This document shows positions 49,862 through 59,906 of a stretch of 64,000 nt of DNA, one piece after another (positions within the stretch are counted from its first letter, which is position 1; every line of letters begins with the position of its first letter). The notes beneath the pieces are model-generated. The model saw only the letters and a list, made by a program, of their open reading frames with translations, made no database searches and had not been told where the DNA came from. The position numbers and the translations under genes were made by a program. This DNA comes from Brevibacillus sp. DP1.3A (lineage in GTDB: Bacteria > Bacillota > Bacilli > Brevibacillales > Brevibacillaceae), in NCBI RefSeq assembly GCF_013284245.2, contig NZ_CP085876.1, positions 5,420,001 to 5,484,000 of the forward strand, in the 5' to 3' direction.

Positions 49862-50734
49862 TTAATCGAGAAATGTTATCTCACCCTGCTCCATGAAGCG
49901 TACAAATGCCTTGACCATTTGCAAGTCCATTGAGTCGGCATGATAAAACATCCAGGTACTTCGCTTGATCGGCTCCCCTTCTGCTGTGGTTAGCTCAATC
50001 ATGTGCAGATCGTCTTTGCCATTCAGCACGCCTCGTGGAAGGATCGCGTACCCCAAACCGTTTGCTACCATTTCACTGCATGTATCCGCCTTGTCGACCT
50101 CCATACCGATCAGAGGTGGTTGGGAAAATCGTTCGGTCCACCAGTTGTCCACTAACGCCCGCAGCATCGGATCGGTCTCATAGTCGATTCGCGGCAGGGT
50201 GGGTAGGTCGTCGATATGAATGGGTTCCGTGGAAACGACATAGACCGATTCCTCGAACAGCAAGTGCTTTTGGTCGGACCAGTTGTAGCTTCCCCGGACG
50301 AAGCCTACGTGCACGTCCTGATTATACACGGACTTGTAGACGTCTTTGCTCCATCCGGTCATCACCTTGTACTCGACGTTTGGATAGGCTTCCTTGAACT
50401 TTTTCAAGATCATCGGGAGCTTGTACCGTGCAAAATAGTTGGAAACCCCCAGCCGGAGCGTACCATTGACCTCGTCTCCCATGTTCAAGACATGCTCCTT
50501 GATATTGCGCAGTCTGAGGAGCATTTCATCCGCACATTTGGCCAAATACTCGCCTTGAGGAGTGAAATGAACGCCTCTACTCCCCCGTTGCACAATCTGT
50601 ACGCCAAACTCTTTTTCAATCTGCCGCAGCCGTTTGGTCAGAGCAGGCTGGGACAAATACAAGCTTTCGGCTGTTTTGGTGATGTTTTGTTCCTGGTACA
50701 AGGTTTGGAGAATGTACCAATCGCGATATTCCAT
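49862..50734 (-). CDS. LysR family transcriptional regulator
   Basis: A 290-residue regulator with an N-terminal winged HTH (WYILQTLYQEQNITKTAESLYLSQPALTKRLRQIEKEFG) and a periplasmic-binding-protein-like effector domain. It lies between the TerC-family gene (2 nt upstream on the same strand) and the AbrB-family gene. Either the adjoining carboxylate/amino acid transporters or its own gene could be targets; nothing in the sequence decides this. Confidence 0.88.
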   Translation of the reverse strand: MEYRDWYILQTLYQEQNITKTAESLYLSQPALTKRLRQIEKEFGVQIVQRGSRGVHFTPQGEYLAKCADEMLLRLRNIKEHVLNMGDEVNGTLRLGVSNYFARYKLPMILKKFKEAYPNVEYKVMTGWSKDVYKSVYNQDVHVGFVRGSYNWSDQKHLLFEESVYVVSTEPIHIDDLPTLPRIDYETDPMLRALVDNWWTERFSQPPLIGMEVDKADTCSEMVANGLGYAILPRGVLNGKDDLHMIELTTAEGEPIKRSTWMFYHADSMDLQMVKAFVRFMEQGEITFLD

Positions 50735-50736
50735 GG

Positions 50737-51438
50737 CTATAGTGTCTCCGCATGATTATTTGTCACTTCTTTATTTAACACATTTTTCTCCTTCCTTTTC
50801 AAATAGTTTCCAATCACAATTACCAGAAGTGCCAATGCTACCGGCAAAATAATATGCAGCGAAGGCATTACCCCCTCCAGGAAGCTGCCAACTGCTTTGT
50901 CTCCTACAATCATTTCTCCTGCTGTATATCCGAGCAATGCCGCCCCCAATAATACGATGATGGGAAAACGATTCATCAGCTTCATCAGCAACTGGCTTCC
51001 CCAAATGATGAGCGGAATGCTGATGGCAAGACCGATGATGACCAAAACCAGGTTCCCGTTCGCTGCTCCCGCTACGGCAATGACATTGTCCAGACTCATA
51101 ATCAGATCGGCAAAAATAATGGTTTTAAGTGCCTCAACAAAACTCGCTCCGCCACCAATGTGACTGTCCTCATCTTCACCTTTTAACAGCTTGACCGCAA
51201 TCCAGATGAGCAAAAGTCCTCCGACGACTTGGACAAACGGGATGTTCAACAGCCAGATGGCAATGAAGGTAAGGATGATCCGCAGTCCGATTGCACCAAA
51301 GCTCCCCCAAAAGGTGGCTTTTTTCTGTAGCTCTGGACTCAGGTTGCGACAGGCAAGAGCAATAACGACTGCATTGTCTCCGCTCAGGACCAGGTTGATC
51401 ATAATGATTTGTAGTAAGCTAAGTAAGTAATCTGTCAT
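50737..51438 (-). CDS. TerC family membrane protein (YjbE-like, likely manganese exporter)
   Basis: A 233-residue protein with seven helices and the TerC signatures NLVLSGDNAVVIALACRNL and FADLIMSLDNVIAVAGAANGN, in which the two Asp-Asn pairs form the metal site. YjbE-type members export manganese or help metallate secreted proteins. ATG 51438 with GGAGGGA upstream is chosen. The leader of about 100 nt does not show a yybP-ykoY riboswitch. The LysR gene follows 2 nt after it. Confidence 0.88.
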   Translation of the reverse strand: MTDYLLSLLQIIMINLVLSGDNAVVIALACRNLSPELQKKATFWGSFGAIGLRIILTFIAIWLLNIPFVQVVGGLLLIWIAVKLLKGEDEDSHIGGGASFVEALKTIIFADLIMSLDNVIAVAGAANGNLVLVIIGLAISIPLIIWGSQLLMKLMNRFPIIVLLGAALLGYTAGEMIVGDKAVGSFLEGVMPSLHIILPVALALLVIVIGNYLKRKEKNVLNKEVTNNHAETL

Positions 51439-51541
51439 GATGTCTCCCTCCAATATTGCTGATACTGACAATAATAGACCTATCTTTTCGCTAGTGCAGT
51501 ATTATTTCTATTATTTGCATATATTTTTTTTGAAAGACAGG

Positions 51542-51838
51542 CTACTTCTTGTATCCATACACAGAATAATCCGCCCGCACTTTTCGAATCGCTAGCCAAA
51601 CCGGCAGTCCTCTGGCTACCCAGCGCAGGGCAGACATAATATTTTGTTCATTTTCAAACTGCTCGACAATGACGACGGTCTTTTCATTGATGTACGACTG
51701 TAGCTCTTCCCACCCCATTGCCGAATAGCGGTCATTACCGTACGTTTTCAACGCCAAAAAGTCTTCGCGTTTGGGGTCCTTCAGCTGGAGGAGATGTTGA
51801 ATGGCTCTCGCGCATTCGGGATGAATGGTATTATTCAT
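51542..51838 (-). CDS. Small conserved protein of unknown function
   Basis: A 98-residue soluble protein beginning MNNTIHPECARAIQHLLQLKD. It has a mixed helix/strand pattern, one Cys, no signal and a basic C-terminus (YGYKK). ATG 51838 has GTGAGG 9 nt upstream and is preferred over ATG 51853, which overlaps it. I do not recognise the family. It lies close to another small gene on the same strand. Confidence 0.55.
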   Translation of the reverse strand: MNNTIHPECARAIQHLLQLKDPKREDFLALKTYGNDRYSAMGWEELQSYINEKTVVIVEQFENEQNIMSALRWVARGLPVWLAIRKVRADYSVYGYKK

Positions 51839-51875
51839 GGTGTCATGCCTCACTTTGGTACGGGATGACTTTATG

Positions 51876-52097
51876 TTAAACGATTACAGCACGCTTCGCA
51901 CGCAAATAAAAAAGGCCATCATCACTTTGGTAGGATAACGACCTTTTGTGTTTCTGTTGATTCAGTTTTTCTGCTCTCGTCTTCGTCGTCCGTTGTGTCA
52001 TGTCTGCAAAAGCGAAAATGCTTCTGTTGAGCTCTGGATTTCTTTTGCCTTCACGGGCCAGCTTTTCCCGTTGCTTGCGTGCTGCGCTTTTTGCCAT
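51876..52097 (-). CDS. Small very basic protein of unknown function
   Basis: A 73-residue Lys/Arg-rich protein starting MAKSAARKQREKLAREGKRNPE, a pattern I associate with small conserved Bacillales proteins of unknown role, possibly RNA- or ribosome-linked. The N-terminal half is conserved-looking and charged, and the C-terminal half ends LFYLRAKRAVIV. AAAGGAGTG precedes ATG 52097. No Cys pair for zinc. Confidence 0.65.
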   Translation of the reverse strand: MAKSAARKQREKLAREGKRNPELNRSIFAFADMTQRTTKTRAEKLNQQKHKRSLSYQSDDGLFYLRAKRAVIV

Positions 52098-52266
52098 TGT
52101 CTTTCACTCCTTTTTGACGGCTTACTACGATGAATACCGTCCTTGATGTTATCATAGAACGCTTCCTGTGTTGTTGCAACGAAAATAGTAAAATCGCCTA
52201 CAACTCTTGTCCATTCTTTTTTCTATCTCCTGAATAGGATAGATTGACAGGAGGTGTTGATACTCG

Positions 52267-52536
52267 ATGAAAAAGAAAAGAATCACTGCGAGACGCGTGG
52301 AAAACCAAGTGTATTCCAATCGGGTTCTGCGCTCTGAATTCGATCGCAACTGGCGTACAGTAATCTCCAGAAGTGGTTACGTTATCTATATTGCAACAGC
52401 GAATCGAGCAAAAATAACGGTACTGCTTTCAAATGGATCTAGGAAATTGCTCATCTTCAGACAAGGTGGAAGAGTATTGGTTGGCGGTGGGGGTACCAGT
52501 CATTATAGCAAACCGCACATTGCAAAGGACTTGTAA
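52267..52536 (+). CDS. Small basic protein of unknown function
   Basis: An 89-residue basic protein (MKKKRITARRVENQVYSNRV) with alternating strands in the middle (RSGYVIYIATANRAKITVLLS) and a glycine run VLVGGGGT. AGGAGGTG lies before ATG 52267, a strong ribosome site that supports real translation. No family recognised. A hairpin terminator follows. Confidence 0.6.
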   Translation: MKKKRITARRVENQVYSNRVLRSEFDRNWRTVISRSGYVIYIATANRAKITVLLSNGSRKLLIFRQGGRVLVGGGGTSHYSKPHIAKDL

Positions 52537-52540
52537 AATA

Positions 52541-52584
52541 TAGGAATAGCCCTGCACAGTATTGCTTGTGGCAGGGCGATTTTC
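52541..52584. terminator. Bidirectional terminator between the small basic protein and GRAM genes
   Basis: GCCCTGCACA (52549-52558) pairs with TGTGGCAGGGC (52567-52577), followed by GATTTTC. Confidence 0.7.
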
Positions 52585-52598
52585 ATTGAACGGATCGC

Positions 52599-52940
52599 TT
52601 ACCTCGTCTTAATGATCACCGTCATTTTTTGCTTCACTTTTGTATCCTGAATCATTCCAATGATCTCCGCTCGTTTCCATACAACAAATTTATGCTCTTG
52701 CCCATTATGCATCTTGATTTTCATTCCGTTTGGGATCACGAACAGCGTGTTCCGCTTTTCAACTGCCGCAATATCATTCAAGTTTAATTCGAGAGGTTGT
52801 GTTTGAATATTGAGACTGTGTGGTTGAAAATAGAGTCTTTCACTCGTAATCGTTAACTTCCCACCTACTCCTTCCATTCCTCTGAATAGGTTTGCCGCTA
52901 TATTCTCTTGCACGATCGATTCGTTTCGCCTGAGTTCCAT
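52599..52940 (-). CDS. GRAM domain-containing protein
   Basis: A 113-residue protein built almost entirely of a GRAM/PH-like domain: ANLFRGMEGVGGKLTITSERLYFQPH, LELNLNDIAAVEKRNTLFVIPNGMKI and GQEHKFVVWKRAEIIGMIQ. Bacterial GRAM proteins are thought to sit at membranes but have no fixed role. ATG 52940 with GGAGGGG about 10 nt upstream is chosen; the frame to 53030 lacks a ribosome site. Confidence 0.8.
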   Translation of the reverse strand: MELRRNESIVQENIAANLFRGMEGVGGKLTITSERLYFQPHSLNIQTQPLELNLNDIAAVEKRNTLFVIPNGMKIKMHNGQEHKFVVWKRAEIIGMIQDTKVKQKMTVIIKTR

Positions 52941-53079
52941 CGTTTCCTTTTCCCCTCCGACATACGATTCCGTTTTTTCTCGAATTGGTAGGCACTTCAT
53001 ATTACCATAATTAGGAATAGAGAAACACAATAGATGGCTTCAACAATCTACTGCGTTTCTTTTCATTAACAATCCCTAC

Positions 53080-53616
53080 CTATTCAAAAAAAGCACTGGA
53101 GTATTCAACAACGCCCGAGACTTGAGCCAGCGCATTTTCTTGCAGCTCCAACGCCATAAATACCTCATCCGGTACGTCGAAAGGTGCTTTTATTCCCCAG
53201 TGCGAAGCTTTTTGGAAGCCAAACTTCGGGTAATATTCGGAATGCCCGAGAACAACAACAGATTGGTATCCCCGTTCTTTGGCTTTTTGGAGGGCTTCGA
53301 GAATTAACTTCTTTCCGATTCCTTTGCTTTGGTAATCGGGCAAGACAGACACTGGGGCAAGTGCAAGTGACTCTATGCTCCGATTGTCATTGCGAATGTA
53401 TATTTTCGACAAAAGAATATGTCCTATGATTTCTTGATTTTCTTCATCAATCGCAACTAGAGATAACGCGGGGATGAATGCATCAGATTTTCTGATGCGA
53501 GACACCAATTCATGTTCTTTGTGATCGCTGAACTCTGCATTCGCGAATGCACTTTTTACGACTTGTTCCGTAACAGAATAATCATCTACCTGTTCTATTC
53601 TGATCCTCATGTTCAT
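53080..53616 (-). CDS. GNAT family N-acetyltransferase
   Basis: A 178-residue acetyltransferase with the acetyl-CoA loop VLPDYQSKGIGKKLILEAL and downstream VVVLGHSEYYPKFGFQKASHWGI, typical of the YhbS-like subgroup. It probably acetylates a small amine or a protein N-terminus. GAGGAGATG lies upstream of ATG 53616. It stands alone between the GRAM gene and a chemoreceptor gene. Confidence 0.88.
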   Translation of the reverse strand: MNMRIRIEQVDDYSVTEQVVKSAFANAEFSDHKEHELVSRIRKSDAFIPALSLVAIDEENQEIIGHILLSKIYIRNDNRSIESLALAPVSVLPDYQSKGIGKKLILEALQKAKERGYQSVVVLGHSEYYPKFGFQKASHWGIKAPFDVPDEVFMALELQENALAQVSGVVEYSSAFFE

Positions 53617-53676
53617 CGTTCACATCTCCTCATTCCATATCGGTTGTGTTGCCCATATGTTACCACATCTATACGG

Positions 53677-53716
53677 CGAAGCGCCCTGCTCGTATGCCTA
53701 GAGACAGGGCGCTTCG
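53677..53716. terminator. Hairpin downstream of chemoreceptor 1
   Basis: CGAAGCGCCCTG (53677-53688) and CAGGGCGCTTCG (53705-53716) are a perfect 12-bp stem. No T run follows on the minus strand, so termination may depend on Rho or the stem may protect mRNA ends. Confidence 0.55.
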
Positions 53717-53734
53717 TTTGTGTAAGGACACAGG

Positions 53735-55714
53735 TTAATAAGTAAACTTATTGATCAAAACTTTCAGCTCTTCCGCCAATGACGACAGGGATTGAGCGGA
53801 GGATGAGATCTCTTGCATGGAGGCGAGCTGCTCCTCAGTAGAGGCTGCTACTTCCTCGGCTGTTTCGGCATTACTTTTCGCGATGGTGACGAGCACATTG
53901 GCTGTCGCGGTTACTTCCTGAACACTAGCCAAGATTTGCTGTGCGATCAAGGAAACCTCTGCGATATGTGGATTGGTCAGTCTGGTGCTTTCCATGATGC
54001 CTTCAAACTTGTGAATCGTCTCCTCCGAAACGTTCAAGCCTGCTGCAACATCCAGGCTGACTTTTTCCATGTTGTCGACGGATTGCTTGGTTTCCCGCTG
54101 AATCTCTGTAATCAATTCAGAAATTTGCTTGGCCGACAATTGTGATTGCTCAGCCAACAGACGCACCTCTGTAGCAACAACCGCAAAGCCTTTACCATGC
54201 TCACCAGCCCGCGCCGCTTCTATCGCTGCATTCAATGCCAACAAATTCGTCTGCTGGGCAATTCCGCTGATGACATCCGAGATCGTGCCGATTTCTTTCG
54301 AACGATCATAGAGCGATTTGGTCATGCGATCCGACTGTTCTACCGATTCATGAATCGACTTCATTTGACTCATGACCTGAGCGACAAAGTTGCCTCCTTC
54401 TTCTGCCTGAACTGTCGTTTGCTGAGCAGTATCTGACAACACATTAACACTCTCTACTATCCGTGTGACCCCTTCCGAAATGTCCTGTAATGAACGAACA
54501 TTTTGGTCGATTCCGCTCGTTTGTTGTTCCGCGCTGCCAGCTACGTCCTGAACAGCAGTCGTTACATGCTCGGTTGCAATGCTCGTCTGCTGCGCACTCG
54601 CAGTCAATTGCTCCGAAGACGCTGCTACTTGCTCCGCTCTGGCCTCGACATCGGAAATGAGCGCGCGCAGGTTATCCTGCATCGTGTTAAACGCATGGCC
54701 GAGCTCACCGATTTCATCGGTTGACCGCACTTTAATCGGGTCAGTCAAATTACCTTGGCTCACTCTGACCGCATGTACCTTCACTTCCTGAATGGACTGG
54801 AGGAGGGAACGCAGTACAGCTGCTACAATGAGTCCTCCCAGCAGCAAGCAGATCGTGATCGTCCAAAATGTTTGCGCAAAAATCGGCTGTGCAGCATCCT
54901 CAATCTCTGACAGGTACATCGACCCGGCAATTTTCCAGCCTGTAGCCGGATTCGTCACATAGTAAATCTGTTTCGGGATGCTTTGCTCCTCGTAAGTGAA
55001 TTTACCTGTTTCCCCTTGGTACAAATTGTCGTAAAAACTCTCTTGTGCCAGCGTTCCTGCCTGATTTTCCGGATGGACGACATACTTCTTATTGCTGTCC
55101 ACTACGATGACATCTCCATCGGTACCGATGCTGACTGAGTTTGCCAGTTGTTTGATCTGTTCAATCCCAACGGTAATGCAGATAACCCCTTCGCCATCCT
55201 CCGTCGTTCTTGCTACCGCTACTAAAACCTCACCTGATACCGCCGAAATATATGGCTCCGTAACGACGACAGTCCCCTTGTTTTCCATCGCTCTTTTGTA
55301 CCAGTCTCTCGTACGCGGATCAAAACCTGCCTGTACTTCTTGCTTAGGAGCGCGGAAGTACTGTCCATCAACCGTTCCCAAACTGATACTGGACGCTTCC
55401 GCATGCATACCCATATACATATCCAAATGATGCATGATTTCTTCTTGAACTTCAGCTGATTTCACGCCAGGTGTGATATCTTTTGCCAAATAGTCAGCAT
55501 CCTTCTTTTTGCCCTCAAACGTATTGCTGACGATGGAGTTGACCAAATCGACGTTTTCGTTGGCGCTGTCCATGATCTGTTTGTCAATTTCTTGTTTCGC
55601 TTGATGGTAAGCTAGGCTTCCAACGACAAGGGAAGGGACTAACAGAATCAAGAGAAATGTGATAATGAGTTTGGTTCGATAGCTTCGAAACCAATTTCGC
55701 AATTTAGTTTTCAC
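53735..55714 (-). CDS. Methyl-accepting chemotaxis protein 1
   Basis: A 659-residue transmembrane chemoreceptor with an N-terminal helix, a periplasmic dCache sensor (about 35-275), a second helix, HAMP (about 300-355), and a long coiled-coil signalling domain with the hairpin tip [26 protein letters not shown]. It would feed ligand state to CheA/CheW. It is a close paralogue of the next gene, with matching leader sequence. A SigD-like promoter lies about 70 nt upstream. The start is GTG 55714; the ribosome site is weak. Confidence 0.92.
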   Translation of the reverse strand: MKTKLRNWFRSYRTKLIITFLLILLVPSLVVGSLAYHQAKQEIDKQIMDSANENVDLVNSIVSNTFEGKKKDADYLAKDITPGVKSAEVQEEIMHHLDMYMGMHAEASSISLGTVDGQYFRAPKQEVQAGFDPRTRDWYKRAMENKGTVVVTEPYISAVSGEVLVAVARTTEDGEGVICITVGIEQIKQLANSVSIGTDGDVIVVDSNKKYVVHPENQAGTLAQESFYDNLYQGETGKFTYEEQSIPKQIYYVTNPATGWKIAGSMYLSEIEDAAQPIFAQTFWTITICLLLGGLIVAAVLRSLLQSIQEVKVHAVRVSQGNLTDPIKVRSTDEIGELGHAFNTMQDNLRALISDVEARAEQVAASSEQLTASAQQTSIATEHVTTAVQDVAGSAEQQTSGIDQNVRSLQDISEGVTRIVESVNVLSDTAQQTTVQAEEGGNFVAQVMSQMKSIHESVEQSDRMTKSLYDRSKEIGTISDVISGIAQQTNLLALNAAIEAARAGEHGKGFAVVATEVRLLAEQSQLSAKQISELITEIQRETKQSVDNMEKVSLDVAAGLNVSEETIHKFEGIMESTRLTNPHIAEVSLIAQQILASVQEVTATANVLVTIAKSNAETAEEVAASTEEQLASMQEISSSAQSLSSLAEELKVLINKFTY

Positions 55715-55781
55715 TTCATTTCATCTACTTTCTAAGTTGTATTTGGATAAACGTTTCGTGTTGGTGAAGTCCTAATTTTTT

Positions 55782-55808
55782 ATATCGGTAACGAAGGAAG
55801 GTTAATTA
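55782..55808 (-). promoter_or_regulatory. SigD-like promoter of chemoreceptor 1
   Basis: On the minus strand TAAT (55805-55808), 15 nt, then ACCGATAT (55782-55789), against the TAAA-N15-GCCGATAA consensus of motility genes. Confidence 0.6.
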
Positions 55809-55873
55809 AGTAAAAAATATATAGAACTGCAATAGATAAAAAAAGCCGGGAATATATCGCCCCCCGAGCCATA

Positions 55874-55912
55874 GAAAAACCGCCCTGTTTATGTATGATA
55901 GACAGGACGGTC
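55874..55912 (-). terminator. Terminator of chemoreceptor 2
   Basis: ACCGCCCTGT (55879-55888) and ACAGGACGGT (55902-55911) pair with one mismatch. The minus-strand tail is GGTTTTTC. Confidence 0.7.
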
Positions 55913-55928
55913 GGTATTGGTAGACTAT

Positions 55929-57911
55929 TTAGTAGCGAAATTTATTGATCATCGTATTCAGCTCTTCTGCCAACGATGACAGAGATTGGGCAGATGCTGA
56001 AACTTCTTGCATCGATGCGAGCTGCTCTTCTGTAGAAGCGGCTACTTCCTCTGCTGTTTCTGCATTGCCTTTTGCAATCATCGCCAACTCGTTCGCTGTC
56101 ACCTTTACTTCCGCAACAGCTGCTACGATTTGTCGAGCGATCGACGAGACCTCCTCGATACGAGGATTTGTTTGTTTCGTGCTTGTCAAAATTTCCTCGA
56201 ATTTATCAATCGTACCTTTGGAAATTCGCAAGCCTTCCGAAACATCGCGTCTGACTTTCTCCATAGTCTCAACGGATTCTTGCGTATCACGTTGAATTTC
56301 TACGATAAGGTCGGAAATTTGCTTGGCCGATTCCTGCGATTGCTCTGCCAACAGCCTTACCTCTGTTGCTACAACCGCAAATCCTTTGCCATGCTCGCCT
56401 GCCCGTGCCGCCTCGATCGCTGCATTCAGTGCAAGCAGGTTTGTTTGCTGCGAAATTCCACTGATCACTTCGGAGAAGGCGACAATGTCTCTGGAGCGTT
56501 CTGAAAGGGAATGAACCATGTGATTGAGCTGTTCCACAGACGCGTGAATCGAGTCCATCTGGCCCATTACCTTCTGAACCGATTCGCCGCCTTCACCTGC
56601 GTGAATAGTTGTTTGCTCAGCGATATCCGTCAATCCATGTACACTCTCCACAATTTGCGCTACGCCGTCTGATATATTTTGGAGAGAGTGGACGTTTTGG
56701 TCAATTCCATTCGTTTGCTTCTCTACGCTGCCAGCAACTTCTTGCACGGCCGTGGCAACATGCTCAGTGGCGATGCTCGTCTGCTGCGCACTCGCGGTCA
56801 ATTGCTCAGACGAAGCGGCCACTTGTTCTGCTCTTGTCTCTACATCCGAAATGAGCGTGCGCAGGTTGTCCTGCATCGTATTGAAGGCGCGACCCAGCTC
56901 ACCAATCTCATCATTGGAACGAACCTGGATAGGCTCAGTAAGTATACCCTCACTCACTTTGACTGCATGTACCTTGACCGCATGAATAGATCGGATAATC
57001 GAGCGCAGTACAACCGTTACGATCAATCCTCCTACAATCAAGCAAATAGCGATTGTCATGTACGTAAAGGTGAAGATTGGCTGTACAGAGTTCTGTATCT
57101 CCGAACGATCCAGTTTTCCAGCGATTTTCCAGCCAGTCAGCTCATTCGTCGTGTAGTGCACTTCTTGTTCGTTGCCTTGCTCGTCGTAACGGAAGTCACC
57201 TGATGCACCTTCATACAATTTTTCAAAATAGCTCTCTTCCGCTACAGTGCCAGACTCTTTTTCTGGATGAACAACGAACTTCTTGTTGCTGTCCAAAATC
57301 ATGACGTACCCGTCGCTTCCGATACTGACCATATCCGCCAGACCTTTGATCTGCTCGACACCCATCACAATTCCGACCACACCTGATCCATCATCCGTCG
57401 TTTTAGAAATGGTAACGAGGACTTTGCCTGATGCTGCTGAGACATACGGCTCCGTAATGACAGCCTTCCCCTTATTTTCCATCGCTTTCTTGTACCATTC
57501 TCTCGTTCGCGGATCAAAACCTGCCTTTACTGTTACCTTCGGGGATTGATAATACTGGCCGTCCACTGTCCCCAAACCAATGCCATTCGTGTCCGGAAGC
57601 ATTCCACTGTAAATATCCAGATGCGGCATGACGAGCGCTGCACTGTCTTTGGTTGGATACATGCTTTTGTTAACGGTTTTGGCTAAAAACTCAATGGTGT
57701 CCAGCTTGGGTTTAATCGTACTCGTCACAATCGAATTGACCAGCCCGACATTTTCTTTAGCGCTGTTCAAGATCTGTTTTTCCATCTCCTGCTTCGCCTG
57801 ATTGGAAGCCAGTGTTCCAACGACAATAGTAGGAACAAGCAGAATCAATAGAAAGGCTGCGATTAACCTCGTTTTAAAGCTTCTACTCCAATTTATTAGG
57901 CCAACTCTCAC
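55929..57911 (-). CDS. Methyl-accepting chemotaxis protein 2
   Basis: A 660-residue chemoreceptor, paralogous to the downstream gene along its whole length. The periplasmic dCache sensor has diverged most, so ligand specificity probably differs. The signalling tip [26 protein letters not shown] is unchanged, and the HAMP region is alike ([24 protein letters not shown]). GTG 57911 is the start. It has its own SigD-like promoter. Confidence 0.92.
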   Translation of the reverse strand: MRVGLINWSRSFKTRLIAAFLLILLVPTIVVGTLASNQAKQEMEKQILNSAKENVGLVNSIVTSTIKPKLDTIEFLAKTVNKSMYPTKDSAALVMPHLDIYSGMLPDTNGIGLGTVDGQYYQSPKVTVKAGFDPRTREWYKKAMENKGKAVITEPYVSAASGKVLVTISKTTDDGSGVVGIVMGVEQIKGLADMVSIGSDGYVMILDSNKKFVVHPEKESGTVAEESYFEKLYEGASGDFRYDEQGNEQEVHYTTNELTGWKIAGKLDRSEIQNSVQPIFTFTYMTIAICLIVGGLIVTVVLRSIIRSIHAVKVHAVKVSEGILTEPIQVRSNDEIGELGRAFNTMQDNLRTLISDVETRAEQVAASSEQLTASAQQTSIATEHVATAVQEVAGSVEKQTNGIDQNVHSLQNISDGVAQIVESVHGLTDIAEQTTIHAGEGGESVQKVMGQMDSIHASVEQLNHMVHSLSERSRDIVAFSEVISGISQQTNLLALNAAIEAARAGEHGKGFAVVATEVRLLAEQSQESAKQISDLIVEIQRDTQESVETMEKVRRDVSEGLRISKGTIDKFEEILTSTKQTNPRIEEVSSIARQIVAAVAEVKVTANELAMIAKGNAETAEEVAASTEEQLASMQEVSASAQSLSSLAEELNTMINKFRY

Positions 57912-57974
57912 TCATTCTCAACTACTTTCTAGGTTGTATTGGGGAAATTTTTTCCATGATATAACCCCAATCTA

Positions 57975-58002
57975 ATATCGGCTAGGAATGAATGAGTATT
58001 TA
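57975..58002 (-). promoter_or_regulatory. SigD-like promoter of chemoreceptor 2
   Basis: On the minus strand TAAA (57999-58002), 16 nt, then GCCGATAT (57975-57982), an almost perfect match to the motility sigma consensus. Confidence 0.7.
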
Positions 58003-58042
58003 GTGAAAAATTTACGAATAAAGTATTTATCTGTAAGCCATT

Positions 58043-58975
58043 TCAACCGCGCTTCATTTTCCCCAAGCGAATGAACTGTTCGTCACGTACACGAAGCTTT
58101 TCTGAAACAGACGTATCCTTATACGAGTAAATACCTGCTCCGGTCTTGGTGCCGAGATTGCCTTCTGCTACTCTGTCTTCAATGATGGCGGGTGCTTTTG
58201 TCGACGCATCCAGCTCTGGCGCCAGGTTATCCATCACACGCTTCCACGTATCAAGTCCGCCAAAATCCGCCGTCTCAATAGGCCCGACAAAAGCCCAACG
58301 ATAGCCAATGCCCTCTTTCATCACCGTATCGATCTGGGCTGCATCTGCTACACCTTCTGCGAGCAAATGAAAAGCTTCTCTCATCAAGGCTGTTTGTAGC
58401 CGATTGGCGATAAAGCCCGGTACATCCTTTTTCAGCAAAACCGGAGACTTCCCGATCTCTTCCATTAGCTGCATCGTCTTGCGAACCACTTCCTGCGCGG
58501 TCCTCTCGTGCTTGACTATCTCGACCAACGGAACCAATTGAGCCGGATTGAAAAAATGTGTAATGATATAGCGTTGTGGCGTAGTTGCTTTTTCGATCAG
58601 TCGCGCAATCGAAAACGTAGACGTATTGGAAGCAATAATCGCATCTGGCCTTGCGTATTGCTCCAGCTTTTCAAACAGCTCCCACTTTAGCTCGATGACT
58701 TCTGGTACTGCTTCTGTGATGACTTCTGCATCAGATACTGCCGCTCGCAAATCCGTGGTCAGGACAATATGTTCGAGTGCTGTTACTCTAGACTGGTCTG
58801 CAATCACTCCCTCTGCAACCAGAAGGGAAAGGCTGTGCTCGATGCTAGCTCTCGCTTTCATCAAAAACTCTTCCTGCAAATCGTAAAGAGAAACACGAAA
58901 TCCAGCCAATGCATATAGCTGCGCGATTCCATGTCCCATAACACCTGATCCGATAACAGCCGCATGCTTTTCCAT
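58043..58975 (-). CDS. 3-hydroxyacyl-CoA (3-hydroxybutyryl-CoA type) dehydrogenase
   Basis: A 310-residue NAD-dependent enzyme. The Rossmann loop is VIGSGVMGHGIAQLYALAG, and the catalytic region has SNTSTFSI and the His in THFFNPAQLVPLVEIV. A C-terminal helical domain includes VPGFIANRLQTALMREAF. It oxidises 3-hydroxyacyl-CoA to 3-oxoacyl-CoA in fatty acid or branched-chain catabolism. ATG 58975 with GGGAGGC upstream is used; the longer frame to 59047 has none. It is divergent from two short-chain dehydrogenase genes that may share the pathway. Confidence 0.88.
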   Translation of the reverse strand: MEKHAAVIGSGVMGHGIAQLYALAGFRVSLYDLQEEFLMKARASIEHSLSLLVAEGVIADQSRVTALEHIVLTTDLRAAVSDAEVITEAVPEVIELKWELFEKLEQYARPDAIIASNTSTFSIARLIEKATTPQRYIITHFFNPAQLVPLVEIVKHERTAQEVVRKTMQLMEEIGKSPVLLKKDVPGFIANRLQTALMREAFHLLAEGVADAAQIDTVMKEGIGYRWAFVGPIETADFGGLDTWKRVMDNLAPELDASTKAPAIIEDRVAEGNLGTKTGAGIYSYKDTSVSEKLRVRDEQFIRLGKMKRG

Positions 58976-59176
58976 AGAATGAGCCTCCCAGGGTGAAATA
59001 GGTTTACTAACAAAGCTTTCCACGATCAAATACCTAGTTCCTGCCAAGCAAATTCCTACTACTTTTACCGAAATTCATTCCTATGGCGCTTGTTGGGGAA
59101 AGCAAATTTTTGTACCATTAAAAACGCTTGAATGAACCCAATTCTTGGAATGCACGTTTTATATCCGGAGGTACAC

Positions 59177-59878
59177 ATGAAACTACTGAATAAAGTCGTG
59201 GTCATCACAGGAGCCAGTCGAGGATTGGGTCTTGAAATGGCAAATGTTCTGGCAAAAGAAGGAGCGATTGTTTGGGCAACCTCTCGATCCGCGCCTCATC
59301 CCAACGAAATCGCACACGCTGAACCGGGAAGTGTGACGAATATACAGCTAGACGTGACAGACGAGCAAAGTGTCCTTGCCCTATTTGCGCGTGTACAAAG
59401 GATATACGGACGTCTAGATGTCCTCGTCAACAATGCAGGAGTCGGCGTGTTTAAGCCTGTTGAACAAACAAGCTTAGAAGAATGGGAGAATGTTTTCCGC
59501 ACTAATGTAACTGGACTCTTTCTTTGTAGTCGCGAAGGATACAAGGTAATGAAAGCTCACGGGGGCCGAATCATCAATATCTCTAGTGTCTCAGGCTATA
59601 TTCCCATTGCGGAAAACGGCGTTTATGGTGCTTCGAAATTTGCCGTCCAAGGCTTTTCCCAAATTTGCAATGAAGAATGGAAAAACGACAATGTAAGAGT
59701 CTCCACCATTTTTCCCGGCGCCGTTCATACAAACATGACGGAGGACCGGCATTTTTTTGATCCGAGTGCGATGCTCGTACCAAAAGATGTGGCAGATACC
59801 GTGTTAGATATCGCCTCCCGTCCCCTCCACGTTCGAATCGATGAAGTCAAAATCCTTCCTCCTAAAGGCATTCTCTAA
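59177..59878 (+). CDS. Short-chain dehydrogenase/reductase 1
   Basis: A 233-residue SDR. TGASRGLG forms the cofactor site, VNNAGVG follows, and the catalytic Ser/Tyr/Lys are in ISSVSG and YGASK. The residues after the second strand do not fix NAD versus NADP. ATG 59177 with GGAGGTACAC upstream is preferred over the frame from 59132. The next SDR begins 28 nt after it, and both probably form an operon. Confidence 0.85.
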   Translation: MKLLNKVVVITGASRGLGLEMANVLAKEGAIVWATSRSAPHPNEIAHAEPGSVTNIQLDVTDEQSVLALFARVQRIYGRLDVLVNNAGVGVFKPVEQTSLEEWENVFRTNVTGLFLCSREGYKVMKAHGGRIINISSVSGYIPIAENGVYGASKFAVQGFSQICNEEWKNDNVRVSTIFPGAVHTNMTEDRHFFDPSAMLVPKDVADTVLDIASRPLHVRIDEVKILPPKGIL

Positions 59879-59906
59879 ATGACAGATTAATAAGGAGAGT
59901 TTACAA

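Noticed and set aside
51439-51541. Possible yybP-ykoY manganese riboswitch ahead of the TerC-family gene
   Set aside because: The leader is AT-rich and lacks the conserved GGGGAGUA-type junction and paired arms of that riboswitch.
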